The notes under the pieces: model-generated
The model's input: the letters and a program-made list of their open reading frames with translations, nothing else
What the model was told of the DNA's origin: nothing
Database searches by the model: none
Shown here: in pieces, positions 8,322 through 17,325 of the stretch
Layout of the letters: every line of letters begins with the position of its first letter
Numbering within the stretch: position 1 is the first letter of the stretch
Position numbers and translations under genes: made by a program
Assembly: GCA_000444245.1 (NCBI GenBank)
Contig: ATSW01011634.1
Coordinates: 1-22,681 of the forward strand
Direction: 5' to 3'
Source of the DNA: Botryllus schlosseri
Taxonomy: Eukaryota > Chordata > Ascidiacea > Stolidobranchia > Styelidae
Length of the DNA: 22,681 bases

Positions 8322-8734
8322 CAGAGGTGATCAGTGATAAAGTACATCTAGGTCTTAATTTTTACAATTCGTATTTTGAGAAGTAGAACGTAGTTTTGGG
8401 ATAAGCTTGCGTCATTTTTATGCTTGAAATTGTAATAAGAACATTGTGTAAAAGCCTCTGTATCACGATGACTGAGTATATTTTCGAAAATTCTATCTAT
8501 TCATAGCGTCATTAGTCATTTTGCGTTAGAAGATGCATCTTGTGAATAATCAACAAAGGTATGAGCCCCTAGAGACCAAATCAAAAATTTGAAACTACAG
8601 GTTTCAGTACTTACGTTTTCTAATTTGACTTGAAGGAGTCTTGATATATTTTCGAAATTGCTACGGGTAATTGAGTAGAAATTTACGGCGTTACTTCTAG
8701 TTGCCTAGCAACACTTGCTGCTTTGACCTCCTTG
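8322..8734. mobile_element. hAT-type MITE, GAGGTGGTCA family, degenerate copy
   Basis: It starts CAGAGGTGATCAGTGATAAAG and ends near CTTTGACCTCC. The interior matches the 6218 copy (TTTATGCTTGAAATTGTAATAA, TTTTCGAAAATT, CGTCATTAGTC), and the right part has ATTGAGTAGAAATTTACGGCGTTACTTC as in the 508 and 3259 copies. The right boundary is approximate. Confidence 0.6.
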
Positions 8735-9437
8735 TGTTTTAAGGTAAAATATAGATGGAAGATTTAACCACTCTCCGGACGTCCGGCTCTGCGCGTTGTC
8801 AGAAACTAAAGTTCCAATTTCAACTTTTACAGACGCCAGCAGTGTTTCAATTTACGAGGCTAATTACGTTAGCGTCCCCAGAATAATATACACCACGCAC
8901 GGCTCTATAGTTTTCAGCCTTACTTCGTCTCGTTTAAAAAGTATTCGCTCATAGTTTTGCGAGTTGAAATTATGTTTGTCTCAGCGTGATGAAATGTCCA
9001 TCAATTTAGTCACGCAGTTACAGTCACGCAATTGTGTGTTTCATATCAGCTGTAAAAGGGCTTGATATATGCTAGATGTCGTGACTTGAATCTCGCACGA
9101 GGGTCGTGTGGTTCGGGTCATTCATCTTAGAATTAGTAGCAAGTGATATTGAGGATGAGGCAACGCAATGACGGCATATGTGTTTCAGGGCCAGGGGTGC
9201 TGCTGCGCCTGGAATCAGTCAAGAGAAATATGGTTGGATGTAGGGATTGTCACGACAGATCGCTACCACATTGCAATTTGATCATATAGTTTATTCACCT
9301 TCCTGCCACAACCCTACCCATTTCCCGGACACTGAACATATTTTCCAGTGACTGGGCTTTGGTGCGGGGCAGCCAAAGATGCGAATTGAGCCACGACGTA
9401 AGTCCAAGGCGCTAGCTAGTGAACTACAGCGGCTGGT

Positions 9438-9710
9438 TTTTGTTTGTTTTGGGGTATTCATGGTGTTTGTCGACTACCATGGTCATTTACACCAGGCCGA
9501 TATTCTTTTTATTTTCCGTAACTGCCGACTTATAGCACGGCCCACCTCTAGGTTTTTGTAAGACACCGCTGACGCGGATGAGGTGGCGAGGAGGAGCCTA
9601 GGTAAACCTCCAACACTTAGGTATCGGAACTCGGAAGTCGACCTCGGTCGGACTCGAACCCGCACCCATTGGTGTTGCAGCCGCGGATTATACCACTGCG
9701 CTATCTCGCC
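9438..9710 (-). mobile_element. tRNA-derived SINE with perfect 15-bp target duplication
   Basis: On the minus strand the element opens GGCGAGATAGCGCAGTGG, with an A box at 9703-9693, and has a perfect B box GGTTCGAGTCC at 9660-9650. A tRNA-unrelated body follows, then an A-rich end (CCAAAACAAACAAAAA) at 9453-9438. The 15-bp sequence ACTACAGCGGCTGGT occurs at 9423-9437 and again at 9711-9725, exactly flanking it. This is an intact, recently inserted SINE, not a functional tRNA, since no acceptor stem is formed. Transcription would depend on RNA polymerase III, and mobilisation on a partner LINE. Confidence 0.92.
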
Positions 9711-9725
9711 ACTACAGCGGCTGGT

Positions 9726-10779
9726 ATTGAAGTGACTGATGCTCATCGAGACAAATACCATGTCCATTGTCCATCAGTTGCTACATTAACTTTGTTCTCG
9801 TATGTAGCCTAAATGTTTCAAAATCATAATAGATAATGTTTTCCGAAATATTGCATTCTTGTACTTGAATACTCGACATCGAATCGGCTATATTGATTAA
9901 ATATGGACGATTTGTCCCATCACTATATAATTATCACCCCATTACTTCACCGAATCAAACAGTAACCTTCTGAGAGTTGTATGCGCCCGCAATCCGATGA
10001 GCTGATAATAATATGTAGGCTAATTTCTGCTACCGTTCAAAATAACGCAATCTTGCTATCACGCTCTCAAACCGATATGAAAATTCTCGAATTGAATCAG
10101 AACTTCTGCAACTGAAGTTTCAAAATTGCTTATACGTCATGTACTGATCTATATACGCAGTGCCTGACAGCGGCCAGCGGCCAGTTTTACTTTACTTTGA
10201 AACGAGTCCATGATGACGTGCAAGGACGCCCGCCAACTGATCAATCGGCATAACGTTTCATAAGGACCATCCTGCACGTATAATTTTAGACGCTGTCTGG
10301 ATGGCGTGACAGATAGGCGTACATGATGAATGCGCCAAGTTTATAATACGAAGCATAATTTTTGCACCGAGTTATGCGGATCAACTGTAAGTAAGCAAGT
10401 AAGAAAAGATGTGGCATATCTGGCAGGGTGAACTTTATAATAGACCTAACACTGCAGAAGATGTTCTCCAGCAAGTTTCGTCCAGCAAGTGCATGCTTCG
10501 ATGTAACAGTTCGAAGGATAGTAGCCGGGATGTCTTGTATATACCCACTGCCTCAAAATTCAGATAGGGTCGGACCGAATTCCTGTGTCGAAACGTGAAA
10601 GCTTTAGATGGGCGCCTGAATCGGACCATAATTTGGAAATTAATTTATTATAACGAATGTTTTCCGACTAAGATTTGAATGGTCGCGTTCTGGGCGAATT
10701 CGGGTTGCTTTCATTGTGTTTAGGAGTATCGTCATGACATCTAGACCAGTGAATAAACCTGATATACATTGATTTACAA
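9726..10779. other. No gene recognised
   Basis: Unique-looking, A+T-rich sequence. Open frames on the minus strand around 10286-10629 show no domain, and their codon choice looks random. No element termini or RNA gene were identified. Confidence 0.4.
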
Positions 10780-10860
10780 CAGTGGTTCTGAATTGGGGGA
10801 TGCTCGCATCCCCAGGTGGTACGAGACGTCCTCGGTATGATGTTATGACATCTATACACG
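10780..10860. mobile_element. Fragment of a hAT-type element end with a small hairpin
   Basis: CAGTGGTTCTGAATTGGGGG is a typical hAT terminus. It is followed by the inverted repeat GGGGATGC-TC-GCATCCCC and AGGTGGTACGAGA. The right terminus was not found. A near-repeat ATGACATCTA occurs at about 10734 and 10846, bracketing the fragment, but its meaning is unclear. Confidence 0.4.
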
Positions 10861-10867
10861 GTCAATT

Positions 10868-10912
10868 GTCGTTCACGCCAGGCCGATATTCTTTATTGTG
10901 ATTTCTGAGCTT
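10868..10912 (-). repeat. Fragment of the SINE 3' region
   Basis: The segment CCAGGCCGATATTCTTTATT and the following TTTCTGAGC match the SINE at 9494-9530 (CCAGGCCGATATTCTTTTTA) and the third copy near 19730 (TTCCTGAGCTGCCGAC). Only the part distal to the tRNA head is present, as expected for a 5'-truncated copy. Confidence 0.6.
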
Positions 10913-11138
10913 ACCACTAATCATGAAGTGATGTGTCGGTCAGCTGTTTATTGTCAAAACAGCATGGATACCAAATATGAAAACAACCAGAGTCAAACTC
11001 AGAAGTAGCGGCGGGTCAATGTTCTAGTTTGGTTATATATTTCCTGTCTATATCAGCACCGAATGCTTTTATTGGATCATAAATCCTTATGGCTGAACAT
11101 GTGAGCAACAGCTTTAGAGCAACATATGACTCATACGG

Positions 11139-12012
11139 CAGGGGTCAGCCTGGCCACCAACCTTTTTGAAACCAAAGAGCTACTTCTTGGGTAGGCCTAC
11201 TGATTGATGCGACGGTTTACCAGGTTCTCCCGCCGTGTATCCGTACTCAGTTGGATTTGTTCACTTCGACATTCAGAGCACTGGGCAGGGTTTCCGCTCC
11301 TTACCAAGAACAGAAGATTTTCATTCACCGGGACTCACACCAACGTCTCCAAGCTCAATTGCGTTGCCGCACTGCGCGCCGATGCGCCAATCTCCGCGTC
11401 GAGACTCGGGAATATTAACTAGATTCCCGTTAAGCCCCCGCCGGCCATCCGACAGTCGACGAGCATGTCCAGTGTCCACATTCAAGTCGAAATACAAGCA
11501 ATTACTACTAAATAAATACAGTCCATCCTCAAAATTACCGGACCACGACTGACCTATCGATCTCGCTTCCCATGACATGCCGCCCTATTTCTTGTCGCTT
11601 TCTTTTTCTATACTGTATTCTTTACTTTCATTCAGTGTGCATGCCTCCTCTTTACTACGCCTAGGCCAAGGTGGGTGTCCGATTCCATTGACAAATCCAA
11701 GTCGCTTCGACATCTTCCTGTCTATTCATTGTATCGCATTTTTTGTGGTGTATTGAACTGATAAAATTGCTAATAAACCAATGATGATGATGATGAGGGC
11801 GAAGATGAGCAACGCCCCGATTGTAAAATACGTTCGTATGATCCTTAGGGTCGACTGATTCATGCTCAACTGCGGCTCATATGAAACCCTTCTGCGCTTC
11901 GACTTTCAAATCTATCATTTGAATATTTGCTACTGCTGCTACGACCGCGGGCGTCTCATTTGGTTCTCGCGGGCTAACGGTAGCCCGCGGGCACTGCGTT
12001 TGGTGACCCCTG
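11139..12012. mobile_element. hAT-type element with internal retroposon insertion
   Basis: It begins CAGGGGTCAGCC...CACCAACCTTTTTG and ends CGTTTGGTGACCCCTG; the inverted termini (CAGGGGTCACCAAAC type) are characteristic of hAT elements. Near the right end a perfect hairpin CGCGGGCTA-ACGG-TAGCCCGCG sits at 11968-11989. The centre is interrupted by the LINE-like segment at 11450-11805. Flanking octamers no longer match, so it is old. No transposase catalytic motif is visible. Confidence 0.65.
11450..11805 (+). mobile_element. LINE-like 3' end (ORF C-terminus and microsatellite tail)
   Basis: The frame ending at 11552 finishes CPVSTFKSKYKQLLLNKY, resembling the C-terminal tail of non-LTR reverse transcriptase ORFs (…STFKxxLKxxLL). 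After a 3' UTR, the tail TAGGCCAAGGTGGGTGTCC...TTCATTGTATCGCATTTT is shared with bases 130-413 and ends AATAAACCAATGATGATGATGATGA. Microsatellite-ended tails are typical of several LINE clades. The 5' limit of the fragment is unknown. The LINE assignment is an inference from these two signs. Confidence 0.45.
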
Positions 12013-12280
12013 CTCTATATGAACAAAATATGAAATTGTTCAACCTCGACAGAATTGATTCTTTTTATCTCTCTAATTCTTAGCAATAGGCCTACTAACT
12101 AAAAGATTCCTGTGCTAAGCGAACACCGTTGATCGACTGTATTATTGAATGCGATTAGGCCGCAATCGTCAGCAGCTCTACAGGCTACTTAACCGAAATG
12201 CACAATTGCACATTCGTTCACCCACTGCCCAAATGTCATATGATTAAGCTCAAATATATTTGTGAAACTAATCGTAACCA

Positions 12281-12887
12281 AATATAATCTACTTCTTGAA
12301 ACTATAGGCCTTTTCAGACCACCGTTTTGCTGTTTCCACTTGAAGTATAGTTTTGCCATGTCTTCGATATCGCTACTTCTACTTGCAATTGGGTAGATAT
12401 TTAAAACCATTACTTCTGCTTCCACTACACTAGGCTTACCATATTTTGGAAATCTAAAAAGAGGACACTTTTTCAGAAATTTGAGACTTGCAAAACCGGA
12501 GAAGAAAAATCGGTGATTTTTTCCCACTTTATGATCGGTTGACTAAAAAAAAAGGTCAACTTTCCCGCTCAGAGCCCAAAATACCGTTTCTTCCTCCATA
12601 TTGCCGTGTGGTTGACTATAAAAAAAATGGTCATCTTTTCGCTCATACCACAAAATACCGTTTGAGCGTCACTGCTGTGCTAATTTACAGCATATCACTC
12701 GCATTTTGCTCTAAATATGACCTAAATTTTCAAAAAAAAGGATAAAATCTCAAAAAAGAAGACAAAAGGGCGTCCTCCGAGGACACTTTCAAAAAAGTCA
12801 AAAAAGAGGACAAATCCTCTTAAAAGAGGACGTATGGTAACCCTACACTACACGGAGTGCCGACGTTGATTACTTTGACCACCGCAG
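12281..12887. mobile_element. hAT-type MITE, GAGGTGGTCA family, interrupted by another MITE
   Basis: The left part has CTACTTCTTGAAAC, GCCATGTCTTCGATATCGCTA and CTTGCAATTGGGTAGA, matching family interiors (compare 15897-15950). After the insertion at 12431-12845 the right end resumes and closes GATTACTTTGACCACC, the family terminus. A clear left terminus is not visible, so the start is approximate. Confidence 0.55.
12431..12845. mobile_element. Nested hAT-type MITE with perfect 8-bp target duplication
   Basis: TAGGCTTACCATA at the left is inverted as TATGGTAACCCTA at the right. The octamer CACTACAC flanks it exactly at 12423-12430 and 12846-12853. The interior contains several AAAAAGAGGAC / GTCCTC repeats. 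It is 415 bp, non-coding, and younger than the host copy it interrupts. Open frames here on both strands are chance. Confidence 0.9.
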
Positions 12888-13154
12888 CTATGATAGATTT
12901 TAGTATATCTATCCGAGAATAGCATATATACTTCAAAGCTGTCATTTTTCTATTCGTTGCATTTGCATAGAAGCAAACAAGAAAACGTTCAGGGCTGGCT
13001 AAACCTACATATACTATAATTGACAATAATTATATTTGACGTTACTTTTAAGTAGCAGCGCCAATTCTATTATTGGTTGCATATGCCTATGACTGGCTGT
13101 ATTTTAGTTGTCACCAAGAGTAGCCACGCAAATATATCTATCTGATGTGTCAGA

Positions 13155-13343
13155 ATGAGTCAAGTTGTCAAGATTCACACGGGTAAAATTGTCCGGTTGT
13201 GTTTTGTTGTTGATTCAAGATTCGTAATCGGACTAGGCCTGTACGAAACAGAAGTCCGCGACAGAACAGTTGATGCCTTGCATCGTTATAGAATGAAGCA
13301 TGCCTATTCTGGACAAAGACACCAAGCGCTTGAAATTATATAG
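13155..13343 (+). CDS. Short hypothetical ORF (62 codons), doubtful
   Basis: An open frame begins ATGAGTCAAGTTGTC and encodes 62 residues (MSQVVKIHTG..., ending HQALEII). It has no recognised domain, signal or membrane segment. AATAAA occurs at about 13439, and inverted CCAAT (ATTGG) at about 13073, which would suit a small gene, but both motifs are common by chance. It lies 300 bp upstream of the I-BAR gene and could also be part of its leader. Probably not coding. Confidence 0.15.
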   Translation: MSQVVKIHTGKIVRLCFVVDSRFVIGLGLYETEVRDRTVDALHRYRMKHAYSGQRHQALEII

Positions 13344-13642
13344 ATTGTAACGACTTATGCAGTATGCTTATGTGCATGTCATAGCCTAACTTATTTGTTG
13401 CTACATTCGTTTTTTACATTATTAAAGATATTATAATACTAATAAATCGTGTTTGACTTTCAGATTTAATTATTACGAAACTTCTATATTTGAATAGACA
13501 AATATATTTTGCGGTAGACTGCCGCTACAGTGTGCTATGACGAAGCAAATATAATTGATTGATCCGAACGATTCGTGCAACTTGTTATTTCTAGAACATT
13601 GAAAAATCCATCAATCTTGTATCGTATCTGCTGCAGACCGCA

Positions 13643-15313
13643 ATGTATGGATCATTGGTGACAGATGATACCTACAAACGAGCAGATGGCATATTCAAAT
13701 CCATGGTCGAGGTTTTCAACCCAAACTTGAAAGACTACATTTGCCACGGTAAACTGTATGAAAAGAATGTTGTTGAAGAAGGAAAGTCTATCAAAGCAGC
13801 ACAGAGTGCAGCTGTGAAAATAGGCATAGCAGCCACGCTGAGTCCCGGATGTAAAGATGTCGGGAAATGCATAATGGATATTTCTGATGCGATGCAAGAA
13901 GTGAACATGGCCAAAGATGCTTGGATAAAAAACTTCGGAAACGATGTGTTGTATTCCATGGAACAGCGTTATGAACAAGACGCCAAATACGTTCCAGGAC
14001 TTCGAAAAAAATTCCAAGAAGACTTCAAGGCCAAAATGAGCGACGCTGAAAAAGCGATGTCTTCCGTCACGAAGTTTAAAAAACGTTCCTTGAATAAACC
14101 ATCATCGCAGAAAGCAGATACCAAGTTGCAAAAAACATATGAAAAGTTCTACGCAGCAAAGACCGCGACGGAAGTCGTGGCACATGAAATGCTAAATAGG
14201 GCCTTTTTGGAGGAAAGAAGAAGGTATTGCTACTTTGTCGAGAGGCAATGCAAAGCTATCCAAGCATTGATTGAGTTTCACGAAACGTCTGCCAATATCC
14301 TAAAGACCAACCTTGATGATTGGCTGAAAATCGGCAACTCACATGACGAACTTCTCCCTGGTGCAATAGCGTTATTAGAAAGCACGCAGACAAAATCAAC
14401 TGCAAATAAAGATGTCCTGTCTCAACACAACAAGACCTCCGAACAACACGACCAGAAAAAGGACCAAGTAAATCATTTCCCAAATAAAACTTTGAAAGGC
14501 CGTCATCTTAAATCTTCTCTGTCAGCACAAAAGATTGACGCGTACAACAATCCATATCGAACCATGTCGTCCGCAAGTGCCGCGAGCGAAGAAGCAAATA
14601 AGGATAACGGATATTTTGATATGACAGAAGACAGACTGACTTTGCCTGTCTATGCTGCGCTTAGCAAGAGCACAGATATGGTTTTCAGCGAGGAAAGGGC
14701 TCGGCTGAGGAGAAAGGATATGCCAGACCCGCACCCGAGGCATGCTTCCGAAACTTTGAATTCTGGTGGCCGGTCTACTTCGCCATCCCACTCTGATCAA
14801 CCGCGTACCGAGTCACCGTTAGACACTGATGACGGGGAAGTGTTCACATCGCCAAATCTCGACAAAAAGAGTCCTAATTCCAATCGTCACTCATCGTACA
14901 TACCGAAAAACAACAACTCCGCCGATAACAATTATGACGTAACAGAATCATCGAAGTGTGACGACCCTTGGTACGAATCGCTGTACGATTACGTTCCCGA
15001 AGCCAACAGTAATAAGCTGGAGCTTCGTCGGGGAGACAAGATAATTAATGCAAGCGAGAGCCAGGGCGGTTGGCTTTACGGGGAATGCGCAAGAACAAGT
15101 CAGAAAGGATGGTTCCCGGAAAATTACTGCAAAAAGAGAGAGTGTAACAACGGCGACTCGAGTCCGACGCATAAAACTTCTGAAAACAGCAAAGACACAA
15201 AAGCGCACGATTCCTTGCGAGGTGCAAGAAACATATTCCGGTTTTCGCGAGACGTTGAACAGACATTGGTGGATATACGAAAAACTAACCACCGGCAGTC
15301 TTGGCAGCTGTAA
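13643..15313 (+). CDS. I-BAR (IMD) and SH3 protein of the IRSp53/BAIAP2 family
   Basis: The gene encodes 556 residues in one exon. Residues 1-245 are an IMD/I-BAR domain: FNPNLKDYICHGKLYEKNV (25-43) aligns with human IRSp53 at nearly the same position, KFKKR (144-148) corresponds to its basic membrane/actin patch, and EERRRYCYFVERQCK (190-204) is the family signature. A low-complexity Ser/Asn/Pro linker follows (about 246-440). An SH3 domain spans 441-498, with ESLYDYVPE, GGWLYGE and KGWFPENYC carrying the ligand-binding Tyr, Trp and Pro. A charged tail ends the protein. Such proteins bend membranes outward and link Rac/Cdc42 to WAVE, Mena and Eps8 in filopodia and lamellipodia. I do not see a clear CRIB-like motif or WH2. 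The start is fixed by family alignment and an in-frame TAG at 13592. Family members normally have many introns; this copy has none. Confidence 0.93.
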   Translation: MYGSLVTDDTYKRADGIFKSMVEVFNPNLKDYICHGKLYEKNVVEEGKSIKAAQSAAVKIGIAATLSPGCKDVGKCIMDISDAMQEVNMAKDAWIKNFGNDVLYSMEQRYEQDAKYVPGLRKKFQEDFKAKMSDAEKAMSSVTKFKKRSLNKPSSQKADTKLQKTYEKFYAAKTATEVVAHEMLNRAFLEERRRYCYFVERQCKAIQALIEFHETSANILKTNLDDWLKIGNSHDELLPGAIALLESTQTKSTANKDVLSQHNKTSEQHDQKKDQVNHFPNKTLKGRHLKSSLSAQKIDAYNNPYRTMSSASAASEEANKDNGYFDMTEDRLTLPVYAALSKSTDMVFSEERARLRRKDMPDPHPRHASETLNSGGRSTSPSHSDQPRTESPLDTDDGEVFTSPNLDKKSPNSNRHSSYIPKNNNSADNNYDVTESSKCDDPWYESLYDYVPEANSNKLELRRGDKIINASESQGGWLYGECARTSQKGWFPENYCKKRECNNGDSSPTHKTSENSKDTKAHDSLRGARNIFRFSRDVEQTLVDIRKTNHRQSWQL

Positions 15314-15573
15314 AAACTTTTGCTGGGAAAATAGTGAAAGTGAATCATCTTCCTTTGTCTGCAAATGTTACTCATAAATACACATGCGATCACGTGATAC
15401 TATATATCCAATTAATGGATTGGATTCGAAAGCTCGTGTTTGAACATTGAAAATAGAAACAGTCTTACTGTCCATTGTCCATATTTGTTCGTTATAAAAC
15501 ATCATGAAATCTTTCGATTGATGTTGACGGAAAAGTTGGAGCTCTATTTTGTTTGCAGCGCGATATTCGGCAG

Positions 15574-15579
15574 AATAAA
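15574..15579 (+). terminator. Poly(A) signal of the I-BAR gene
   Basis: AATAAA lies 260 nt after the I-BAR stop codon. A second AATAAA at 15695-15700 offers an alternative downstream end. Either gives a 3' UTR of normal length; which is used cannot be told from sequence. Confidence 0.5.
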
Positions 15580-15829
15580 ATATATGCATATAGCAAGAAG
15601 GCTAATATATCATCTCTGGTTTAGGCACTGCACGCCGCGTGGCGACGTTGTTGGTAATAATTAAATTTCTCGTTTCTTCCATTTCGCTTTCGAGAATAAA
15701 AATTTTATCAATGAGTATGTGTGGATATTAGCAGTCTGAATTTTGGTCGGATAGAACAGATTCCGGTGAGCCACTTGAATCTAGATACACATCAATATTG
15801 TAGCAAGTGCAATGTTGCGATCAAATTAA

Positions 15830-16001
15830 CTCTTTGAAACAACTCACTTGAGTACTTTTCAGACTTTCGTGTTCTACCTCCACTCGAAATGGTTTTTACA
15901 TGTCTTGGAAATCTATAGTTTTAGTTTTACTTGAATAGAAAGAAACGTACGACGTTACTGCTACTTCTACACGAGTACTACTACTAGTTCGACCACCTCT
16001 G
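15830..16001. mobile_element. hAT-type MITE, GAGGTGGTCA family, truncated
   Basis: The right end reads CTACTTCTACACGAGTACTAC then TAGTTCGACCACCTCTG, the reverse of the family terminus. The interior has ACATGTCTTGGAAATCTATAG and TTACTTGAATAGAAAG. No left terminus is found. It ends only 43 bp before the next copy begins, in the same 200 bp neighbourhood. Confidence 0.6.
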
Positions 16002-16044
16002 GAAGTCATAGACTGGCGGGATAACAGATGTAGTGGATTAATTC

Positions 16045-17317
16045 CAGAGGTGGTCAAAGTAGTCAAGAAAACTACTCAAGTAGAAGTAAAAGTAGCGACG
16101 AAAAAAATCTACTCAAGTACGAGTAGAAGTACTTCTTTCATAAGCAACCTAAAACTGCTTGAAGTATGAGTGGAATTGACTGACTTTAAATCTACTCAAG
16201 TAAGTAAGTAGTTGTGAAATCGATCGTGATTCGTTCGCATTGACTGTCAAAACCTGCAAATTAAGTTATGCGAAAGGTGCAGAGCTTGATCATATTGATG
16301 CATACCTTGAGGTATCCAATTTTCGAAAGCATAAGCATTCGTCCGCATCATAGGATTAAAATGATAGTATTGATATGAAAATGCGATACTAATCCTTTGT
16401 ACACTCGAACAGCCCGTTTTAGAAAATATCATGGTATGGCGCCCTCCCCATATTATAAGGCCCGTAGTTTGGTCGAAGAGTAATACTGAGAAGTTGTATC
16501 GGATACGGTGTAAACACTTTGTGCGATTAGTAAACGTTAATAAAAAATATGGTGGATCGTAGAAATGCCATATTGTGTAGCTATATTTCCGGAAATTAAT
16601 GGCATTACTACACTTGCTTTTATACTTCAACACAACATATATGTTCTCCCGACAAAAGAACTGAAACTAATTAGAACTCAAAATATGATACTGGGAATTG
16701 AAAGAGAAATATAAACACTAATTCTAAAAGCGGAAAATGTATTTCATGACTTTAGTCCAGAAAGTTTCAAAGGTGGTATGCTAAAACAGGTCTAAAGCAA
16801 AAATAAAGTCAGAGTCCATTTTTTCCAGATTAGGACACGCCATGGACTGCTAGATAGCGATATGATAAGTAAATGATAGATTGCGAAACATCAGTTTCAA
16901 ACGTTAGGATTGGCCATATATACTGTGATGAAATATGGGCGACAATGCGGTGTGAACGGAACCACGCAACCCGCTACCTAAATTATATTCACCGATACTT
17001 TCGTGAAATCACATTGGTCACTCCATATCCACTGTGCGCGAAGCGCGACGAAAATTCTGGGCTTTACTCAATATTTATGATAATTAAATGTTGATACTCC
17101 GTGAAAACGGCCCCAAAATTCCTTAGGCTATCTTCCTGATTGGAGGATTAAACTTCTTCTACTTGACAAACTGAAAATAGCGAAAAGTAAGTAGATCACT
17201 AAATATTACGAAGTAGAAGTAGAGGGAAATTAGATCTACTTCAGTAAGTACCCAAGTAGCGGCAAACTATTTCAGTACTTCTAAAAAGTAAAAGTACTTC
17301 GTTATTGATCACCTCTG
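16045..17317. mobile_element. Longest hAT copy of the GAGGTGGTCA family, 1.27 kb
   Basis: The left terminus is CAGAGGTGGTCAAAGTAGTC and the right terminus is TTCGTTATTGATCACCTCTG. Flanking octamers ATTAATTC (16037-16044) and ATTAATAC (17318-17325) match at 7 of 8, defining the ends. Subterminal regions contain dense TACTCAAGTAGAAGTA repeats. The 1 kb interior has only short open frames (up to 128 codons, minus strand) without transposase features, so it is non-autonomous, or a decayed deletion derivative of a full element. Confidence 0.85.
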
Positions 17318-17325
17318 ATTAATAC

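Noticed and set aside
9640-9712. Functional tRNA gene on the minus strand
   Set aside because: A and B boxes are present, but there is no acceptor stem pairing, and the sequence is the head of a SINE flanked by target duplications.
10286-10629. Minus-strand frames as a small gene
   Set aside because: No domain, no paired splice sites with agreeing phase, and no promoter or poly(A) signals in order.
12189-12745. Open frames of 112 and 85 codons on opposite strands
   Set aside because: They lie across nested MITEs and consist of low-complexity Lys/Phe-rich translation.
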